Assembly: GCF_900167365.1 (NCBI RefSeq) | Contig: NZ_FUXL01000002.1 | Coordinates: 1 to 64,000, forward strand | DNA: 64,000 bases | Reading direction: 5' to 3' | Origin: Consotaella salsifontis | Lineage (GTDB): Bacteria > Pseudomonadota > Alphaproteobacteria > Rhizobiales > Rhizobiaceae | Shown: piece after piece, positions 6,977-20,588 of the stretch | Position numbering within the stretch: position 1 is the first letter of the stretch | Layout of the letters: each line of letters starts with the position of its first letter | Program-made: the position numbers and the translations under genes | The notes under the pieces: generated by a model | Told to the model about the DNA's origin: nothing | The model's database searches: none | What the model saw: the letters and a program-made list of their open reading frames with translations, nothing else

Positions 6977-8809
6977 TCAGGCGCGCTCGAGCGGCGTCGT
7001 CACGCCCGCGAGCCATTCGGCGACCTCCGGGCGAAGTAGCGGCGAGAGAGTTTCACGCACCCAGGCGTGATAGGCGTCGAGCCATCCCCTCTCCTCTTCA
7101 GTGAGCAAGCGTACCTCGATGAGCCGCCGGTCGATCGGCGCCAGCGTCAACGTCTCGAAGCCATGCATCGGCAGGTCGCCGCCAGCGACCGGCTCCCGAT
7201 CCTTGACCAGAATCAGGTTTTCGATGCGGATTCCGAAGGCGCCCTCGCGATAATAGCCGGGCTCGTTGGAGATGATCATGCCGGCTTCGAGTTCTGTCAC
7301 CCCTCGCTTCGAGATCGACTGCGGCCCCTCATGCACCGCCAGGAACGAGCCGATGCCATGGCCGGTGCCGTGGGCATAGTCGCAACCCGCCTTCCAAAGC
7401 GCGATGCGCGCCAGCACATCGATGTCCATGCCGCGCGTCCCTTTTGGAAAGCGCGCCAACGACAGCGCGATCATGCCCTTGAGGACCAGCGTGAACTTCT
7501 CGCGCATCTCCGCCGTCGGCTCGCCGATGGCGACCGTCCGGGTGATGTCCGTGGTTCCGTCCTCATATTGCGCGCCTGAATCGATCAGGAACAGCTCGCC
7601 CGCCTGAAGCGTCCGGTCGGTCGAGCGGTTAACGCGATAATGTACGATCGCACCATTGGGGCCGGCGCCGGAGATGGTATCGAACGAGATGTCGCGTAGC
7701 GGCATTTGCGCGGCCTCGCCGCTTGCCCGCCGCGCGTTTTCCAGCGCCTCGACCGCGCCGATCTCGGTGATCGAGCCCGGCGCCTGAAGATCCAGCCAAT
7801 AGAGAAAATCGACCATGGCCGCTCCGTCGCGCTGATGGGCGAGGCGGGAGCCGGCGATTTCCGTCTCATTCTTGATGGCGCGCGGCAGGCGAGCGGGATC
7901 GGGTCCCTCGACGACCGCGCCGCCCGCGCCCTCGACGATCTCGCGAAGCTGTTCGGCGGCGAGCGCCGGATCGAGAAGGATGCGAGCGTTCTTCGCAACC
8001 TCTTCGACAGCCCCGGCAAAGGCAGCGGGCGCTTCCAGTTGGCAAAGGCCGGAAAGATAGGTGCGCACCTCGGCATCCCGGATCTTGTCCGGATCGATGA
8101 ACAGCGTCGGCCTCCCCTCGCGCGGCAGAATGGCGAAGGAGAGCGGCAACGGCGTGTGCGAAACGTCGCTACCCCGGATATTGAGAACCCAGGCGATGGA
8201 CGACGGATCGGTGACGACCGTCGCCGAGACGTCCTTCTTGTCGAGATCCGCCTGAAGCGCGGCGATCTTGTCGGCGGCGGGCCGCCCGGCGAAACGCTCG
8301 TTGTGACGCCAAACGCGGCCCTTCGGCGGCTCCGGCCGATCCGCCCAGATGGCATCGATGGGATTGGACGAAAGCGGAACCAGGGCGCCGCCCGCCGCGA
8401 CCATCGCCTCACGCAGGCGCTTCGCCTCGCCGATCGTGTGGAGCCATGGGTCGAAGCCGATGCGCAACCGTGCTCCGCGCTCCTTCAGGTACTCGGACAG
8501 GGGCGTGTCGACCAGGCTCTCGATGTCGTAGAGCGTGGTGTCGACCTGGGCGCGGACCTGGACGGTGTAGCGTCCATCCACGAAGATCGCCGCGCGATCC
8601 CTGAGGATCAGCGCCACGCCGGCCGAGCCGGTGAAGCCCGTGATCCAGCCGAGACGAGCGGCCGAGTCGGGAATGTACTCACCCTGATGCTCGTCGGCGC
8701 GCGGCACGATAAAGCCATCGATCGAGAGCGCGTCGAAGGCCGCGCGCAAACGCGCCACGCGCTCCGCCGAGCCGCTGGAGCCACCGATTACATCGAATGC
8801 CTGATACAT
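6977..8809 (-). CDS. pepP: Aminopeptidase P-type metallopeptidase (M24B)
   Basis: At 610 residues this is a long-form Xaa-Pro aminopeptidase with two creatinase-like N-terminal domains and a C-terminal M24 pita-bread domain. The dimetal ligands are visible: Asp in LIDSGAQY and in DGTTDITRT, His in HGTGHGIG, and Glu in NEPGYY and IRIEN. It should remove N-terminal residues preceding proline from cytosolic peptides. No signal peptide is present. It converges with the BA14K gene on a shared terminator. Confidence 0.93.
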   Translation of the reverse strand: MYQAFDVIGGSSGSAERVARLRAAFDALSIDGFIVPRADEHQGEYIPDSAARLGWITGFTGSAGVALILRDRAAIFVDGRYTVQVRAQVDTTLYDIESLVDTPLSEYLKERGARLRIGFDPWLHTIGEAKRLREAMVAAGGALVPLSSNPIDAIWADRPEPPKGRVWRHNERFAGRPAADKIAALQADLDKKDVSATVVTDPSSIAWVLNIRGSDVSHTPLPLSFAILPREGRPTLFIDPDKIRDAEVRTYLSGLCQLEAPAAFAGAVEEVAKNARILLDPALAAEQLREIVEGAGGAVVEGPDPARLPRAIKNETEIAGSRLAHQRDGAAMVDFLYWLDLQAPGSITEIGAVEALENARRASGEAAQMPLRDISFDTISGAGPNGAIVHYRVNRSTDRTLQAGELFLIDSGAQYEDGTTDITRTVAIGEPTAEMREKFTLVLKGMIALSLARFPKGTRGMDIDVLARIALWKAGCDYAHGTGHGIGSFLAVHEGPQSISKRGVTELEAGMIISNEPGYYREGAFGIRIENLILVKDREPVAGGDLPMHGFETLTLAPIDRRLIEVRLLTEEERGWLDAYHAWVRETLSPLLRPEVAEWLAGVTTPLERA

Positions 8810-9065
8810 GCCCGTCTCCCATCATCAGAGATGCAACGGACTCTGCCTCTCCGCGTCTCCCGTCAAGTGGAGAGGCGCAATCGCCCGACGCGCCGGCCCT
8901 CTCGGCCGTGGCGGAGCCGGAAGCGTTACCGATTGATGACAAAAGAAGGATTATTGCGTTGCAATATCCGGACAGGAGCTATGCGAACCTCCCGCTAGTC
9001 AAGAGGGGGAGGTGCGACCAATATGCACACCAAGGGAGGGCTGTTATAGCCAACCAGGAGCAACC

Positions 9066-9263
9066 ATGACCGACACCACTTACACCGACCTCAGCATGCG
9101 GAATAGGGCCGGCTCTCGTAGTGTCCTCAGAGTCGCGTTCGACCGAATGGTCGAGGCTCGCCAGCGTCAGGCCGACCGCTATGTCGCGCAGCTTTCCGAG
9201 TTCAACAACGGCACGGCCAAGCGGCGGTCGCTGTTCGAGGGCACCGCGCCCGAGCGCCCGTAA
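9066..9263 (+). CDS. Small hypothetical protein, 65 residues
   Basis: A small basic, mostly helical protein (MTDTTYTDLSMRNR to the C-terminal GTAPERP) that I do not recognise. The ATG at 9066 is preceded by AGGAG at about 9056-9060, a good ribosome site, while the earlier in-frame ATG at 9012 is not. The gene is followed within 30 bp by a strong GC hairpin with T runs. Its own terminator and ribosome site support expression. The spacing of basic residues and the helix VLRVAFDRMVEARQRQADRY recall DUF1127-like small regulators, but the match is not good enough to assign. Confidence 0.7.
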   Translation: MTDTTYTDLSMRNRAGSRSVLRVAFDRMVEARQRQADRYVAQLSEFNNGTAKRRSLFEGTAPERP

Positions 9264-9290
9264 GCGACATCAAAAAAATCCCAAAAGATG

Positions 9291-9321
9291 CCGGCCGCCT
9301 TCTGGGCGGCCGGTTTCGTTT
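9291..9321. terminator. Bidirectional intrinsic terminator
   Basis: A 9-bp all-GC stem (9291-9299 with 9305-9313) and 5-base loop are followed by TTTCGTTTT on the plus strand, and by CATCTTTTGGGATTTTTTT on the minus strand. It serves both the small plus-strand gene and prmA, whose stop codon is at its edge. Confidence 0.85.
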
Positions 9322-10184
9322 TAGCGGGAGAGATGGATCGTCGCCCATTCGCCGTGGCGGATGGTGGCTCGATGTACCAATCCCTGAATGCCATAGGCGG
9401 CAAGGACCGCGCGGCGCTGGCGCTCGAGGATACCCGATAGGACGACGTCGCCATCCCATGAGAGGCTGCGGGCGATATCCGGCGCGAGCATCATGAGCGG
9501 ACCCGCCAAAATGTTCGCCACGATGAGGTCGAACGGGCCGCGACGGCGGATGTCCGGCGCGGAAAGCCCCTTGGCGACCACCGTGTCGACCATGGTCGAG
9601 GCATGATTGAGCGCGATATTGCCGCGCGCCACCCTCACCGCGACAGGATCGATATCACTGGCCAGAACCGGCACACGCGCGAGCTTGGCAAGCGCGATGG
9701 CGAGCACCGCCGTGCCGGTACCGACGTCGAGGGCGTTTCTCGGGCGGCGCCGCGCGACCAGGCGCGAGATCATTTCGAGACAGCCAGCCGTGGTGCCGTG
9801 ATGGCCGGTTCCGAAGGCCTCGCTCGCCTCGATCTCGATCGCCAGATCGCCGGGGCGCACCTTGTCGCGATCATGCGCGCCATGGACGAGAAACCGCCCT
9901 GCCCGCACCGGCTTCAACTCGGCGAGCACTCGGCTCATCCAGTCGATATCCGGCAGGACCTCCGCCTCAATGGTGAAGGCTTCTCCCGCCAGCGCGGCCT
10001 CGACGTCGGCGCGCCGGTCGTCCTCGCCGTCGAGATAAAGCGAGACCTCGAAAAGGGCCGCCGCCTCGTCGACCTCGGCCACAGCCAGCGGCGCCCCCTC
10101 GTCCTCGAAAGCGGCCTCGAGCACCGCATAGGCCCGATCGGCGTCGGGCTTCGGCGCGATGAAATGATAACGTGTCTGCTTCAA
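9321..10184 (-). CDS. prmA: Ribosomal protein L11 methyltransferase
   Basis: The 287-residue protein is a class I SAM-dependent methyltransferase of the PrmA family, which trimethylates ribosomal protein L11. The SAM-binding loop ALDVGTGTAVLAIALAKL lies near residue 139, with FGTGHHGTT just before it and the catalytic-region motif DLIVANILAGPL near residue 216. The start overlaps the stop of the upstream antiporter gene by 4 bp, so the two are translationally coupled. The length is typical for the family. Confidence 0.93.
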   Translation of the reverse strand: MKQTRYHFIAPKPDADRAYAVLEAAFEDEGAPLAVAEVDEAAALFEVSLYLDGEDDRRADVEAALAGEAFTIEAEVLPDIDWMSRVLAELKPVRAGRFLVHGAHDRDKVRPGDLAIEIEASEAFGTGHHGTTAGCLEMISRLVARRRPRNALDVGTGTAVLAIALAKLARVPVLASDIDPVAVRVARGNIALNHASTMVDTVVAKGLSAPDIRRRGPFDLIVANILAGPLMMLAPDIARSLSWDGDVVLSGILERQRRAVLAAYGIQGLVHRATIRHGEWATIHLSR

Positions 10185-12058
10185 GCCTTGGCCTCGTCCG
10201 CCGCCATGCGCGCGCGTTCGGCGCGCGTCTCTCGATCAACCGTCGTCGCCCGCGCGATCTTTTCCTGATCACGGTCCTTTCGCGGTGGCCCGAAACTGAT
10301 GATCGTGTCGCCGGCGACCGGATCACCTGAGCCCTCCTTCGCCGCAAAAATCAATTCCCCGGACGGGCGAACCCAGAGGATGACGTGCGTGCCCTCGGGA
10401 CACTCCGCCGTGAAGGCGGCATAGCCGAAGGATTCCGTCAGGCGCGTCGCCTGGAAGAGCCAACCCGTCGCGATGTGGTCGCGCAGATCGTTGAAGCTCT
10501 TCCCAGGGCGAAAGAGCGGCAGCCCGCCGATGGTGAAGTTGACCGAATGGCGGTCCGAATTGGTCGAGGGGCCGATCTGGAAAACGGCCGAGCGGCCGAC
10601 GTCGGGACCGAAATCGGTACAGACCAGCGAGTTATAGGCGGGATTGTCGGTGGCGGCGACGATGTAGGAAAAGCGCGACAGATTGAGCGAATGGTGGGCG
10701 TTTTCGGAGAGAATCTCGCCGAACCACGTGTCGAAATCGCCCAGTCGCGCCTCGGCAAGCCTCGACCAGTTGGAATCGGCGATCAGGGTTGGAACGCCGA
10801 GAGCCTTCAGCCGGCGCGCGAGCCCAATGGAGAAGCGCGACGCGCCGACCAGCAGAACGCCCGGCCGGTCGGCCGCAACGAGGTCGAACGCGCGAGCCAT
10901 CGGCTTCAGAGAAAAACCGTGCAGAACGATGGACGCGGCGACGACGGCGAAGGTGTAGGTCAGCATGCGCGGACCATCCTCCACCCCATATCTGGAGAGG
11001 CTCGCGCCGAAGAGCCCGGCGACGGCAACGGCGACGATGCCACGCGGCGCGATCCACCCGACCAGGACGCGTTCTCGCCAGGGAAGCCCGGTGCCGAGGG
11101 TCGCGATGAAGATGGCGAGCGGACGCACGACAAACAGAACCGCCAGGACAAAGAGGACCGCGCGCCAGTCGAACAGCGCGATCTCCTCGCGCGTCAGGGC
11201 CGCCGTCAGAATGATGAAGAGGCCGGAGACCAGGAGGGTCGTGATCGTCTCCTTGAACCGGCGGATGTCGGAGATAGAGGAAAGTCGAAGGTTGGCCATG
11301 GTGACGCCCATCACCGTGACCGTCAAAAGCCCGCTGTCGTGAAGAATGAGGTTGGTCACGGCGTTCATGCCGAGCACGGTGACGAAGAGGATGGGCGATT
11401 TGAGGTATTCGGGCGCATGACCGCGCGCGAAGAGCCGGCTGAGGCCATACCCGGCGGCAACGCCGCCGACGAGCGCGAAAACTCCGGAGGCGATCGCGCT
11501 CACGATGAAGTTCTCCGCTTCATGCGCGCCGCCCATCACGAGAAGGGTCTCGAAGGCGATGACGGCGAAGAGCGCGCCGATGGGATCGTTGATGATCGCT
11601 TCCCACCTCAGGATCGAGGCGGGCCGAGACTTCAGGTGTGCCTGTCGAAGCAGCGGGATGATGACGGTCGGTCCGGTGACGACCAGAACGGCGCCGAGAA
11701 TGATCGAGGTCGGCCAGGACAGGCCGCTCAGAAAGTGCGCCGCCAAGGCCGTGAAAAGCCAGACGAGGACTCCGCCCCCCAGGATCACCCGTCGCACGGC
11801 AACGGTGGTCTCGCGGACCTCGCGGAAATTCAGCGTCAGCCCGCCTTCGAACAGGACGATCGCCACCGCCATCGAGACCGCCGGCCGATAGAGCGTCTCG
11901 AAGTCCCGCGCAGGATTGAGGAAGCCGGTGACGGGACCGAACAGAAGTCCAACGACGAACAGGAGGACGATGGCCGGCAAATGCCAGCGCCAGGCGGCCC
12001 ATTGGGCGCCGATGCCGGCAACGCCGATCATCGCCAGTTTGAGACTAAGCTCTTCCAT
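10181..12058 (-). CDS. Cation/proton antiporter with TrkA-N domain (CPA1-type)
   Basis: The 625-residue protein has about 12 hydrophobic segments (residues 1-395) of the NhaP/CPA family, followed by a cytosolic TrkA-N-like nucleotide-binding domain (about 400-520; GVLLVGASRFSIGLARRL) and a C-terminal regulatory tail. It should exchange Na+ or K+ for protons and be gated by NAD(H) or nucleotide binding. An N-terminal sequence beginning MEELSLKLAMIGVAGIG fits a membrane insertion signal. The basic, Arg-rich last 50 residues look disordered. Substrate choice between Na+ and K+ cannot be decided from the sequence. Confidence 0.88.
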   Translation of the reverse strand: MEELSLKLAMIGVAGIGAQWAAWRWHLPAIVLLFVVGLLFGPVTGFLNPARDFETLYRPAVSMAVAIVLFEGGLTLNFREVRETTVAVRRVILGGGVLVWLFTALAAHFLSGLSWPTSIILGAVLVVTGPTVIIPLLRQAHLKSRPASILRWEAIINDPIGALFAVIAFETLLVMGGAHEAENFIVSAIASGVFALVGGVAAGYGLSRLFARGHAPEYLKSPILFVTVLGMNAVTNLILHDSGLLTVTVMGVTMANLRLSSISDIRRFKETITTLLVSGLFIILTAALTREEIALFDWRAVLFVLAVLFVVRPLAIFIATLGTGLPWRERVLVGWIAPRGIVAVAVAGLFGASLSRYGVEDGPRMLTYTFAVVAASIVLHGFSLKPMARAFDLVAADRPGVLLVGASRFSIGLARRLKALGVPTLIADSNWSRLAEARLGDFDTWFGEILSENAHHSLNLSRFSYIVAATDNPAYNSLVCTDFGPDVGRSAVFQIGPSTNSDRHSVNFTIGGLPLFRPGKSFNDLRDHIATGWLFQATRLTESFGYAAFTAECPEGTHVILWVRPSGELIFAAKEGSGDPVAGDTIISFGPPRKDRDQEKIARATTVDRETRAERARMAADEAKA

Positions 12059-12169
12059 GGATCAGGTGCCCCTCTCGACCACGCGCCAAACGTAGTCTCG
12101 GCGTCGCGAAAGGAAATGCGGCGTCGCACAAAAGAGGATGGCCGGTGAATCGCTCTCGTCCATGGGAGC

Positions 12170-12766
12170 TCAGGAGAACAGGTTCTCCAGCTTCTCGGCG
12201 GCGGACTTGGGGTCCTCGCCGAAGGCAATGGTCGACTTCAAGCGCCCCTTCCCGTCGAGCAGGAAGATCGTCGCGGTATGGTTCATCGTATATTCGTCAG
12301 GCTCGTCGCCCGGCACCTTTTCGGAATAGATGCCCCAGCCCTTGGCCATGGCCGCAACCTTCTGCGGATCTCCGGTGATGCCGACGATGTTCGCATCCAG
12401 AGCGCTCAAGTAGTTCTTCAGGATCTCCGACGTGTCGCGGGTCGGGTCGACGCTGACGAAGACGACCTGGAGATCATGGCCCTCGGCCTTCAGGCTCTCC
12501 TGATAGCCCGCCATCTCATAGAGCGAGGTCGGACAAACGTCGGGGCAATGGGTATAGCCGAAGAAGACTGCTGTCGGCCGACCCTGGAACACCGCCTCCG
12601 TTACCGGCTGGCCATCCTGATCCACGAGCGCGAAGGGAACGCCATAGGGCTTCTCCTCGCTCAGAGGCGAGGCGTTGCTGTAGAAAAGCACCGTCCACAG
12701 GATGGCGCCGGCCATCACTGCGACCGCGGCCCAAAGGCCGATGCGAATGAAGGAACGGGCTTTCAT
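12170..12766 (-). CDS. SCO1/SenC-family copper chaperone
   Basis: The 198-residue protein has one N-terminal membrane anchor (residues 6-30) and a periplasmic thioredoxin-fold domain. It has the copper-binding CxxxC in YTHCPDVCPTS and the downstream region VSVDPTRDT. SCO proteins deliver copper to, or reduce, the CuA site of cytochrome c oxidase. I chose the ATG at 12766, because it starts directly before the signal anchor; the frame is open further upstream to 12925, but that stretch overlaps the promoter of the divergent gene. No oxidase genes are adjacent. Confidence 0.9.
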   Translation of the reverse strand: MKARSFIRIGLWAAVAVMAGAILWTVLFYSNASPLSEEKPYGVPFALVDQDGQPVTEAVFQGRPTAVFFGYTHCPDVCPTSLYEMAGYQESLKAEGHDLQVVFVSVDPTRDTSEILKNYLSALDANIVGITGDPQKVAAMAKGWGIYSEKVPGDEPDEYTMNHTATIFLLDGKGRLKSTIAFGEDPKSAAEKLENLFS

Positions 12767-12963
12767 GAGACCACCACGCATTTCATCAGGCCAGATGCCG
12801 TCGCTCATCCACGCACCGCGGACCGGCACCGCCCGGCTACAAACTGGTGCGCGCATTCTATAGAAGGCCACCTCGAAAGCCACCTCCTTCGAGCAAAGCT
12901 TGCGTGGCCGGAACGCCCCAAGCACGCTTTAGTGACCCAATTTCCAACCGTGCGGACACCGCC

Positions 12964-13659
12964 ATGACCGACGACATGCCTATGGAAGCACCGGCGGAGA
13001 TTGAAGAGGACGTGCGCGTTCGTTCCTCCGAACCGCGCATTCATCCCACGGCTGAGCTGAAGGGCGTCAAGCTTGGCCGGTTCGCGGAGATCGGGCCGCG
13101 ATGTGTGCTGCGCGAGGTCACGGTGGGCGACTTTTCCTATTTCGAGCGCGGCGGAGAAGCGATCTATGCGAAGATCGGAAAGTTCTGCTCGATCGCCGCG
13201 AATGTGCGCATCAACGCCCTCACCCACCCCATGGAACGCCTGACCACGCACAAGATCAGCTACCGGCCCAACGAGTATTTCCGCTACAGGCCCGTCGACA
13301 GCGCGTTTCGCGAGCGCCGGCGGGAAGCGCGCGTCACCATCGGCCATGATGTCTGGATCGGCCACGGCGCGGTGATCATGCCGGGCGTCGCGATCGGCAA
13401 CGGCGCGGTCATCGGCGCCAACGCGGTCGTGACGCGCGACGTCGCGCCCTACAGCATCGCAGCCGGGGTCCCGGCGAAAGCCCTGCGGCAGCGCTTTCCC
13501 GATGACATCGCGGCCCGCGTCGAGCGTCTTGCCTGGTGGGACTGGCCGGCCGAGACGCTCTTCGAGGCACTGCCCGAAATCCAGACGCTGCCCATCGAGG
13601 CGTTCCTGGATCGCTGGGAGGCGCTTCAGCGCGCCCGCAGCTCGGTGGCAGAGAAATAG
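12964..13659 (+). CDS. Hexapeptide-repeat acyltransferase (XAT/phosphonate-associated type)
   Basis: The 231-residue protein has left-handed beta-helix hexapeptide repeats (residues 22-65 and 115-160), interrupted by a loop containing [14 protein letters not shown], whose His is the likely catalytic base of the xenobiotic acetyltransferase group. The ending [16 protein letters not shown] is typical of these enzymes. A subfamily accompanies phosphonate-metabolism genes, but none are present here. The start at 12964 gives an acidic leader before the repeats. The last 34 bp overlap the convergent MFS gene. The acceptor substrate is unknown. Confidence 0.85.
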   Translation: MTDDMPMEAPAEIEEDVRVRSSEPRIHPTAELKGVKLGRFAEIGPRCVLREVTVGDFSYFERGGEAIYAKIGKFCSIAANVRINALTHPMERLTTHKISYRPNEYFRYRPVDSAFRERRREARVTIGHDVWIGHGAVIMPGVAIGNGAVIGANAVVTRDVAPYSIAAGVPAKALRQRFPDDIAARVERLAWWDWPAETLFEALPEIQTLPIEAFLDRWEALQRARSSVAEK

Positions 13660-14828
13660 GCCAGCGCGGCGGCGGGAAAGAGAAGGCTGACAAGGATGAG
13701 CCCATGCCAGCCGAGTGCCGAAAGGACAGGGCTGGTCAAGGCAGAGCCGATGGCGCCGCCAAGGAAGAACACCGCCATGAAAACCGCGTTGAGCCGGCTA
13801 CGAACCGAGGCGGCGAGCCCGTAGATCTCGCGCTGGCTGATGACCAGGTTCGCCTGGACGCCGAGGTCGATGAGGATGGCCGCGGCGACGAGGCAGGACA
13901 GCGAGGATGAGCCGAAATAGGCGATGACCAGGGCCGCGATGACGGTCATCATGGCGGCCGCCGTGCCGGCGCGGCTGTGTCCACGATCGGCAAGCCTTCC
14001 CGCCACGGGAGCGGCGAAAATGCCGAGTACGCCCGCCAGGGCGAAGACGGCAACGCCCGTCGCGGTGAAATCGAAAGGCGCCCGCATGAGGATGATCGGC
14101 GCGCCCGTCCAGAAAATCGTGAAAACGCAGAACATCGCGCTGTGAAAGAGCGCCCGGCGCCGAAGAAGCGGCTGCTCGACGATCAACCGCCCCATGGAGA
14201 GAAGAAGCGCTCCGTAGCTCTGGGAATGCTCGGGGCGGCGCTGGGGCAGCACCGCCCGGCAGACCAGGGCCGTCGCCGCGACGATCACGGCCGACAGCAG
14301 GAAGACGCCGCGCCAGCCGATCCAGTCGGCGAGGAAGCTCGCCAGCGGGCGGGCCAGAAGGATGCCGCCGAGCAGTCCGCTCATGACGTTGCCGACCACG
14401 CGGCCGCGCTCCTCCGACCGGGCGAGATGCGCGGCGAGAGGCACCAGCATCTGCGCCGCCGTGGAGCTGGCGCCCACGACGAACATCATGAGAAAGAGCG
14501 TTCCGGCCCCCGGCGCCATGGCGAGGCCAATGAGAGCGACCACGGTCGCGGCCATCGTGACCACGATGACGCGCCTGTTCTCGAGAATGTCGCCCAGGGG
14601 CACCAGGAGAATAAGGCCGAGGCCATAGCCCAGCTGCGTTGCCGTGACGAGCATGCTGTCCGCGCCGGCCGGCATGTTCGCCGAGCGGCCGATCAGCGAG
14701 ACGAGCGGCTGGGCATAATAGAGGTTGGCAACAAGCGCGCCGCAGGCAAAAGCGATCAGCACCGTGAGCGCGGCACCGATGCCGCCCGCATGTGGGACAT
14801 GCGCGTCAAGATTTGTCTGAGTGGTCAT
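13626..14828 (-). CDS. MFS transporter (drug-efflux-like)
   Basis: The 400-residue protein has 12 predicted membrane segments of the major facilitator superfamily and lacks any extra domain. The cytosolic loop after helix 2 ([15 protein letters not shown]) is the conserved MFS motif A. It most resembles proton-driven exporters of small molecules; the substrate cannot be read. Its 3' end overlaps the convergent acyltransferase gene by 34 bp, so the two transcripts are complementary over their tails. Confidence 0.85.
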   Translation of the reverse strand: MTTQTNLDAHVPHAGGIGAALTVLIAFACGALVANLYYAQPLVSLIGRSANMPAGADSMLVTATQLGYGLGLILLVPLGDILENRRVIVVTMAATVVALIGLAMAPGAGTLFLMMFVVGASSTAAQMLVPLAAHLARSEERGRVVGNVMSGLLGGILLARPLASFLADWIGWRGVFLLSAVIVAATALVCRAVLPQRRPEHSQSYGALLLSMGRLIVEQPLLRRRALFHSAMFCVFTIFWTGAPIILMRAPFDFTATGVAVFALAGVLGIFAAPVAGRLADRGHSRAGTAAAMMTVIAALVIAYFGSSSLSCLVAAAILIDLGVQANLVISQREIYGLAASVRSRLNAVFMAVFFLGGAIGSALTSPVLSALGWHGLILVSLLFPAAALAYFSATELRAR

Positions 14829-15015
14829 AGGTGAACTGTAAATAGGAAAAACGCAGTCAACATAGCGTTCCCAGACGGCGCCGACGAGGTGCGTTTTTGC
14901 AAACCTGTCGATCCGCTGTCAGAACCAACAAATCCTTGCGTTTCGTAACACCACCTTCGGCGCCGCTCGAATAGATAGATGCCTCGAGCAACCCATCCGC
15001 GACGAGGAGGCGACG

Positions 15016-15540
15016 ATGCAGAACCACACGCCGCGCAGACCTAGCTGGTCGGCCTTGAACATCTGGATGCATTGGCTGATCGCGGCGCTGATCGTGGTGC
15101 AGATTCTGGATCACGACGCCATGGAGGATGCATGGCGAAACGCGCTGAGGGGCGCGAGCGAGGGCGAAAGCGACGCCTTGATGGTCTGGCTGCACATCGG
15201 CGTCGGCTTCACCATTTTCGTCTTCGCGCTGGTGCGCCTCGCCGACCGTCTCATCCGGGGCCGGCCTCCCCACCCCGAGGACGAACCGGTCTGGGCGCTG
15301 TGGCTCGCGAAATCCGTCCACGCGCTGCTCTATCTGGCGCTGATCCTGATGCCGATCTCGGGCTTGGTCGCCTGGTTCGGGGGGGTCGAGGGCGCCGGTT
15401 CGGCGCACTCGCTGATCTGGACGATCATGCTGGTCCTCATCGGGGTCCACATTCTCGGCGCGCTCACCCAGCACTTCATTTTCCGGACGAATGTCCTCAC
15501 CCGCATGGTGCGGCCGGATTCGGCGGGGTCGGGTCAGTAA
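15016..15540 (+). CDS. Cytochrome b561 (YodB/CybB-like)
   Basis: The 174-residue four-helix membrane protein has His residues placed as in bacterial di-haem cytochrome b561: WMHWL in helix 1, LHIGVGF in helix 2, VHALLYLAL in helix 3 and VHILGALTQHF in helix 4. It probably passes electrons between quinol and a periplasmic or membrane acceptor such as superoxide. A GAGGAGG ribosome site lies just upstream of the ATG. Its 3' end overlaps azlD by 7 bp in convergent orientation. Confidence 0.88.
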   Translation: MQNHTPRRPSWSALNIWMHWLIAALIVVQILDHDAMEDAWRNALRGASEGESDALMVWLHIGVGFTIFVFALVRLADRLIRGRPPHPEDEPVWALWLAKSVHALLYLALILMPISGLVAWFGGVEGAGSAHSLIWTIMLVLIGVHILGALTQHFIFRTNVLTRMVRPDSAGSGQ

Positions 15541-15830
15541 CCCATGGCCCGCCCCGCGATGACCACCGCCGTCCCGATGGCCACGGTGGCGATCTGCGGC
15601 AATCTGAGGGCACAAACGAGCGCGACGAGAATGCCGAGGCGCTCAGGCCATGCGCCGCTGACGACGACGGGAGCGACAAGCGCCGTCAGCACAGCGCTCG
15701 GCACCGCGTTGAGCACGGCCTCCACGCGTGGAGGAAGAACGGCGAAGCGCGTGGCGATCACATGGCCGATGATGCGCGTGACGTAGGTCAAAAGCGCGCC
15801 AAGAACGATCAGCGCCCACGCGTCACTCAT
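15534..15830 (-). CDS. azlD: AzlD-family branched-chain amino acid exporter subunit
   Basis: The 98-residue protein has three to four short hydrophobic helices and the AzlD pattern (LLTYVTRIIGH, VLNAVPSAVLTALVAPV). With AzlC it forms a two-subunit exporter linked to branched-chain amino acid or analogue efflux. I start at the ATG at 15830, which overlaps the end of azlC by 8 bp; the longer frame to 15983 adds only a proline/arginine stretch that lies inside azlC. Confidence 0.88.
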   Translation of the reverse strand: MSDAWALIVLGALLTYVTRIIGHVIATRFAVLPPRVEAVLNAVPSAVLTALVAPVVVSGAWPERLGILVALVCALRLPQIATVAIGTAVVIAGRAMGY

Positions 15831-16536
15831 CGCGCGCCTCCATGACCGACCGCGCCGCGGCGGAGGGGGCGGTAATAGCAGCATGGACGAGACCGGCGGC
15901 GGCTCCGAGCGTGATGTGCCACGGCGGGCCGAGCGTGAGATAGACCGCGATGGAGGCGGCGGCGCTGATGCCGGCAACCGCATAGAAGCCAGGGCGCCGG
16001 CGGAAGCCCATCAACATGGCGAAGAAGAAGACCGGCAGGATGAAATCCAGCGCGAAGGCGCGCGGGTCCTCGATCAACTGTCCGAACTTCGCGCCGATCG
16101 CGGTGCAGACGACCCAGGACGTGTAGAGGGCGATGCCGAAGGTGAAGATATAGGTGGGAGTCACCTTCCGTGTCATCGCGCGAACCTCCACCGTCACGAA
16201 CATCGGATCGGTCAGGAGGAAGAAGGCAACTGCCTTCTGGACGAGTGAAAGCGCGCCGAAGTGCCTTCCGATGATCACGGAATAGAGCACCATGCGCGCA
16301 TTCACGGCCAAAAGCGCCAGCAGAGCCGACGCCAGCGATCCACCGATGGACGTGACCTGCAACGCCACGAGCTGTGAGGCGCCAGCGTTGACCGTCGCGG
16401 AATAGGACGTCGCCTGGACGATCGTCATGCCGGCGCCGACGGCGATGGCGCCGCAGACCATGCCAAACGGAGCAGAGGCGATGGCGACGGGTAGCGCGTC
16501 GCGCAGCGCTTCGCGAAATTCGGATTGACGAGACAA
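15823..16536 (-). CDS. azlC: AzlC-family branched-chain amino acid exporter subunit
   Basis: The 237-residue membrane protein has the AzlC features: an N-terminal ALPVAIASAPFGMVCGAIA segment, the SYSATVNAGASQLVALQ motif and five or more further helices. It pairs with the downstream azlD, which overlaps it by 8 bp. Known homologues export branched-chain amino acids or the analogue azaleucine. No Lrp-type regulator gene is adjacent. Confidence 0.92.
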   Translation of the reverse strand: MSRQSEFREALRDALPVAIASAPFGMVCGAIAVGAGMTIVQATSYSATVNAGASQLVALQVTSIGGSLASALLALLAVNARMVLYSVIIGRHFGALSLVQKAVAFFLLTDPMFVTVEVRAMTRKVTPTYIFTFGIALYTSWVVCTAIGAKFGQLIEDPRAFALDFILPVFFFAMLMGFRRRPGFYAVAGISAAASIAVYLTLGPPWHITLGAAAGLVHAAITAPSAAARSVMEARDE

Positions 16537-16616
16537 GGCAGGCTTCTTGAGCGGAGGAAGGATGCCTCGCTTCTAGTGCATCGCAGCGAAAACCAAAAGC
16601 GCTGCGCGGCGCCCGT

Positions 16617-20430
<3,814 letters not shown>

Positions 20431-20588
20431 GACGCCGTTGTTGATCGAGCGCCGGTGGGAATGCAACCGGCCACGGCGCTCAATATAGCTGAACGGCGCG
20501 GAATTTTGAGAGCCCGGCCTAAGCCAATTGTTCGGCCGTCGGGGTCATCCCTGGCGGAGACGCCCCCGTGAAGCGGCGGCCTGCCGGA

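Noticed and set aside
8991-9014. CCTCCC...GGGAGG inverted repeat before the 65-residue protein gene
   Set aside because: The loop is long and no T run follows; it may be chance in GC-rich DNA, and I could not tie it to a regulator.
10385-12148. 587-codon open frame on the plus strand opposite the antiporter gene
   Set aside because: Composition is Arg/Gly/Asp-rich with no family features; it is the antisense shadow of a clear antiporter in GC-rich DNA.
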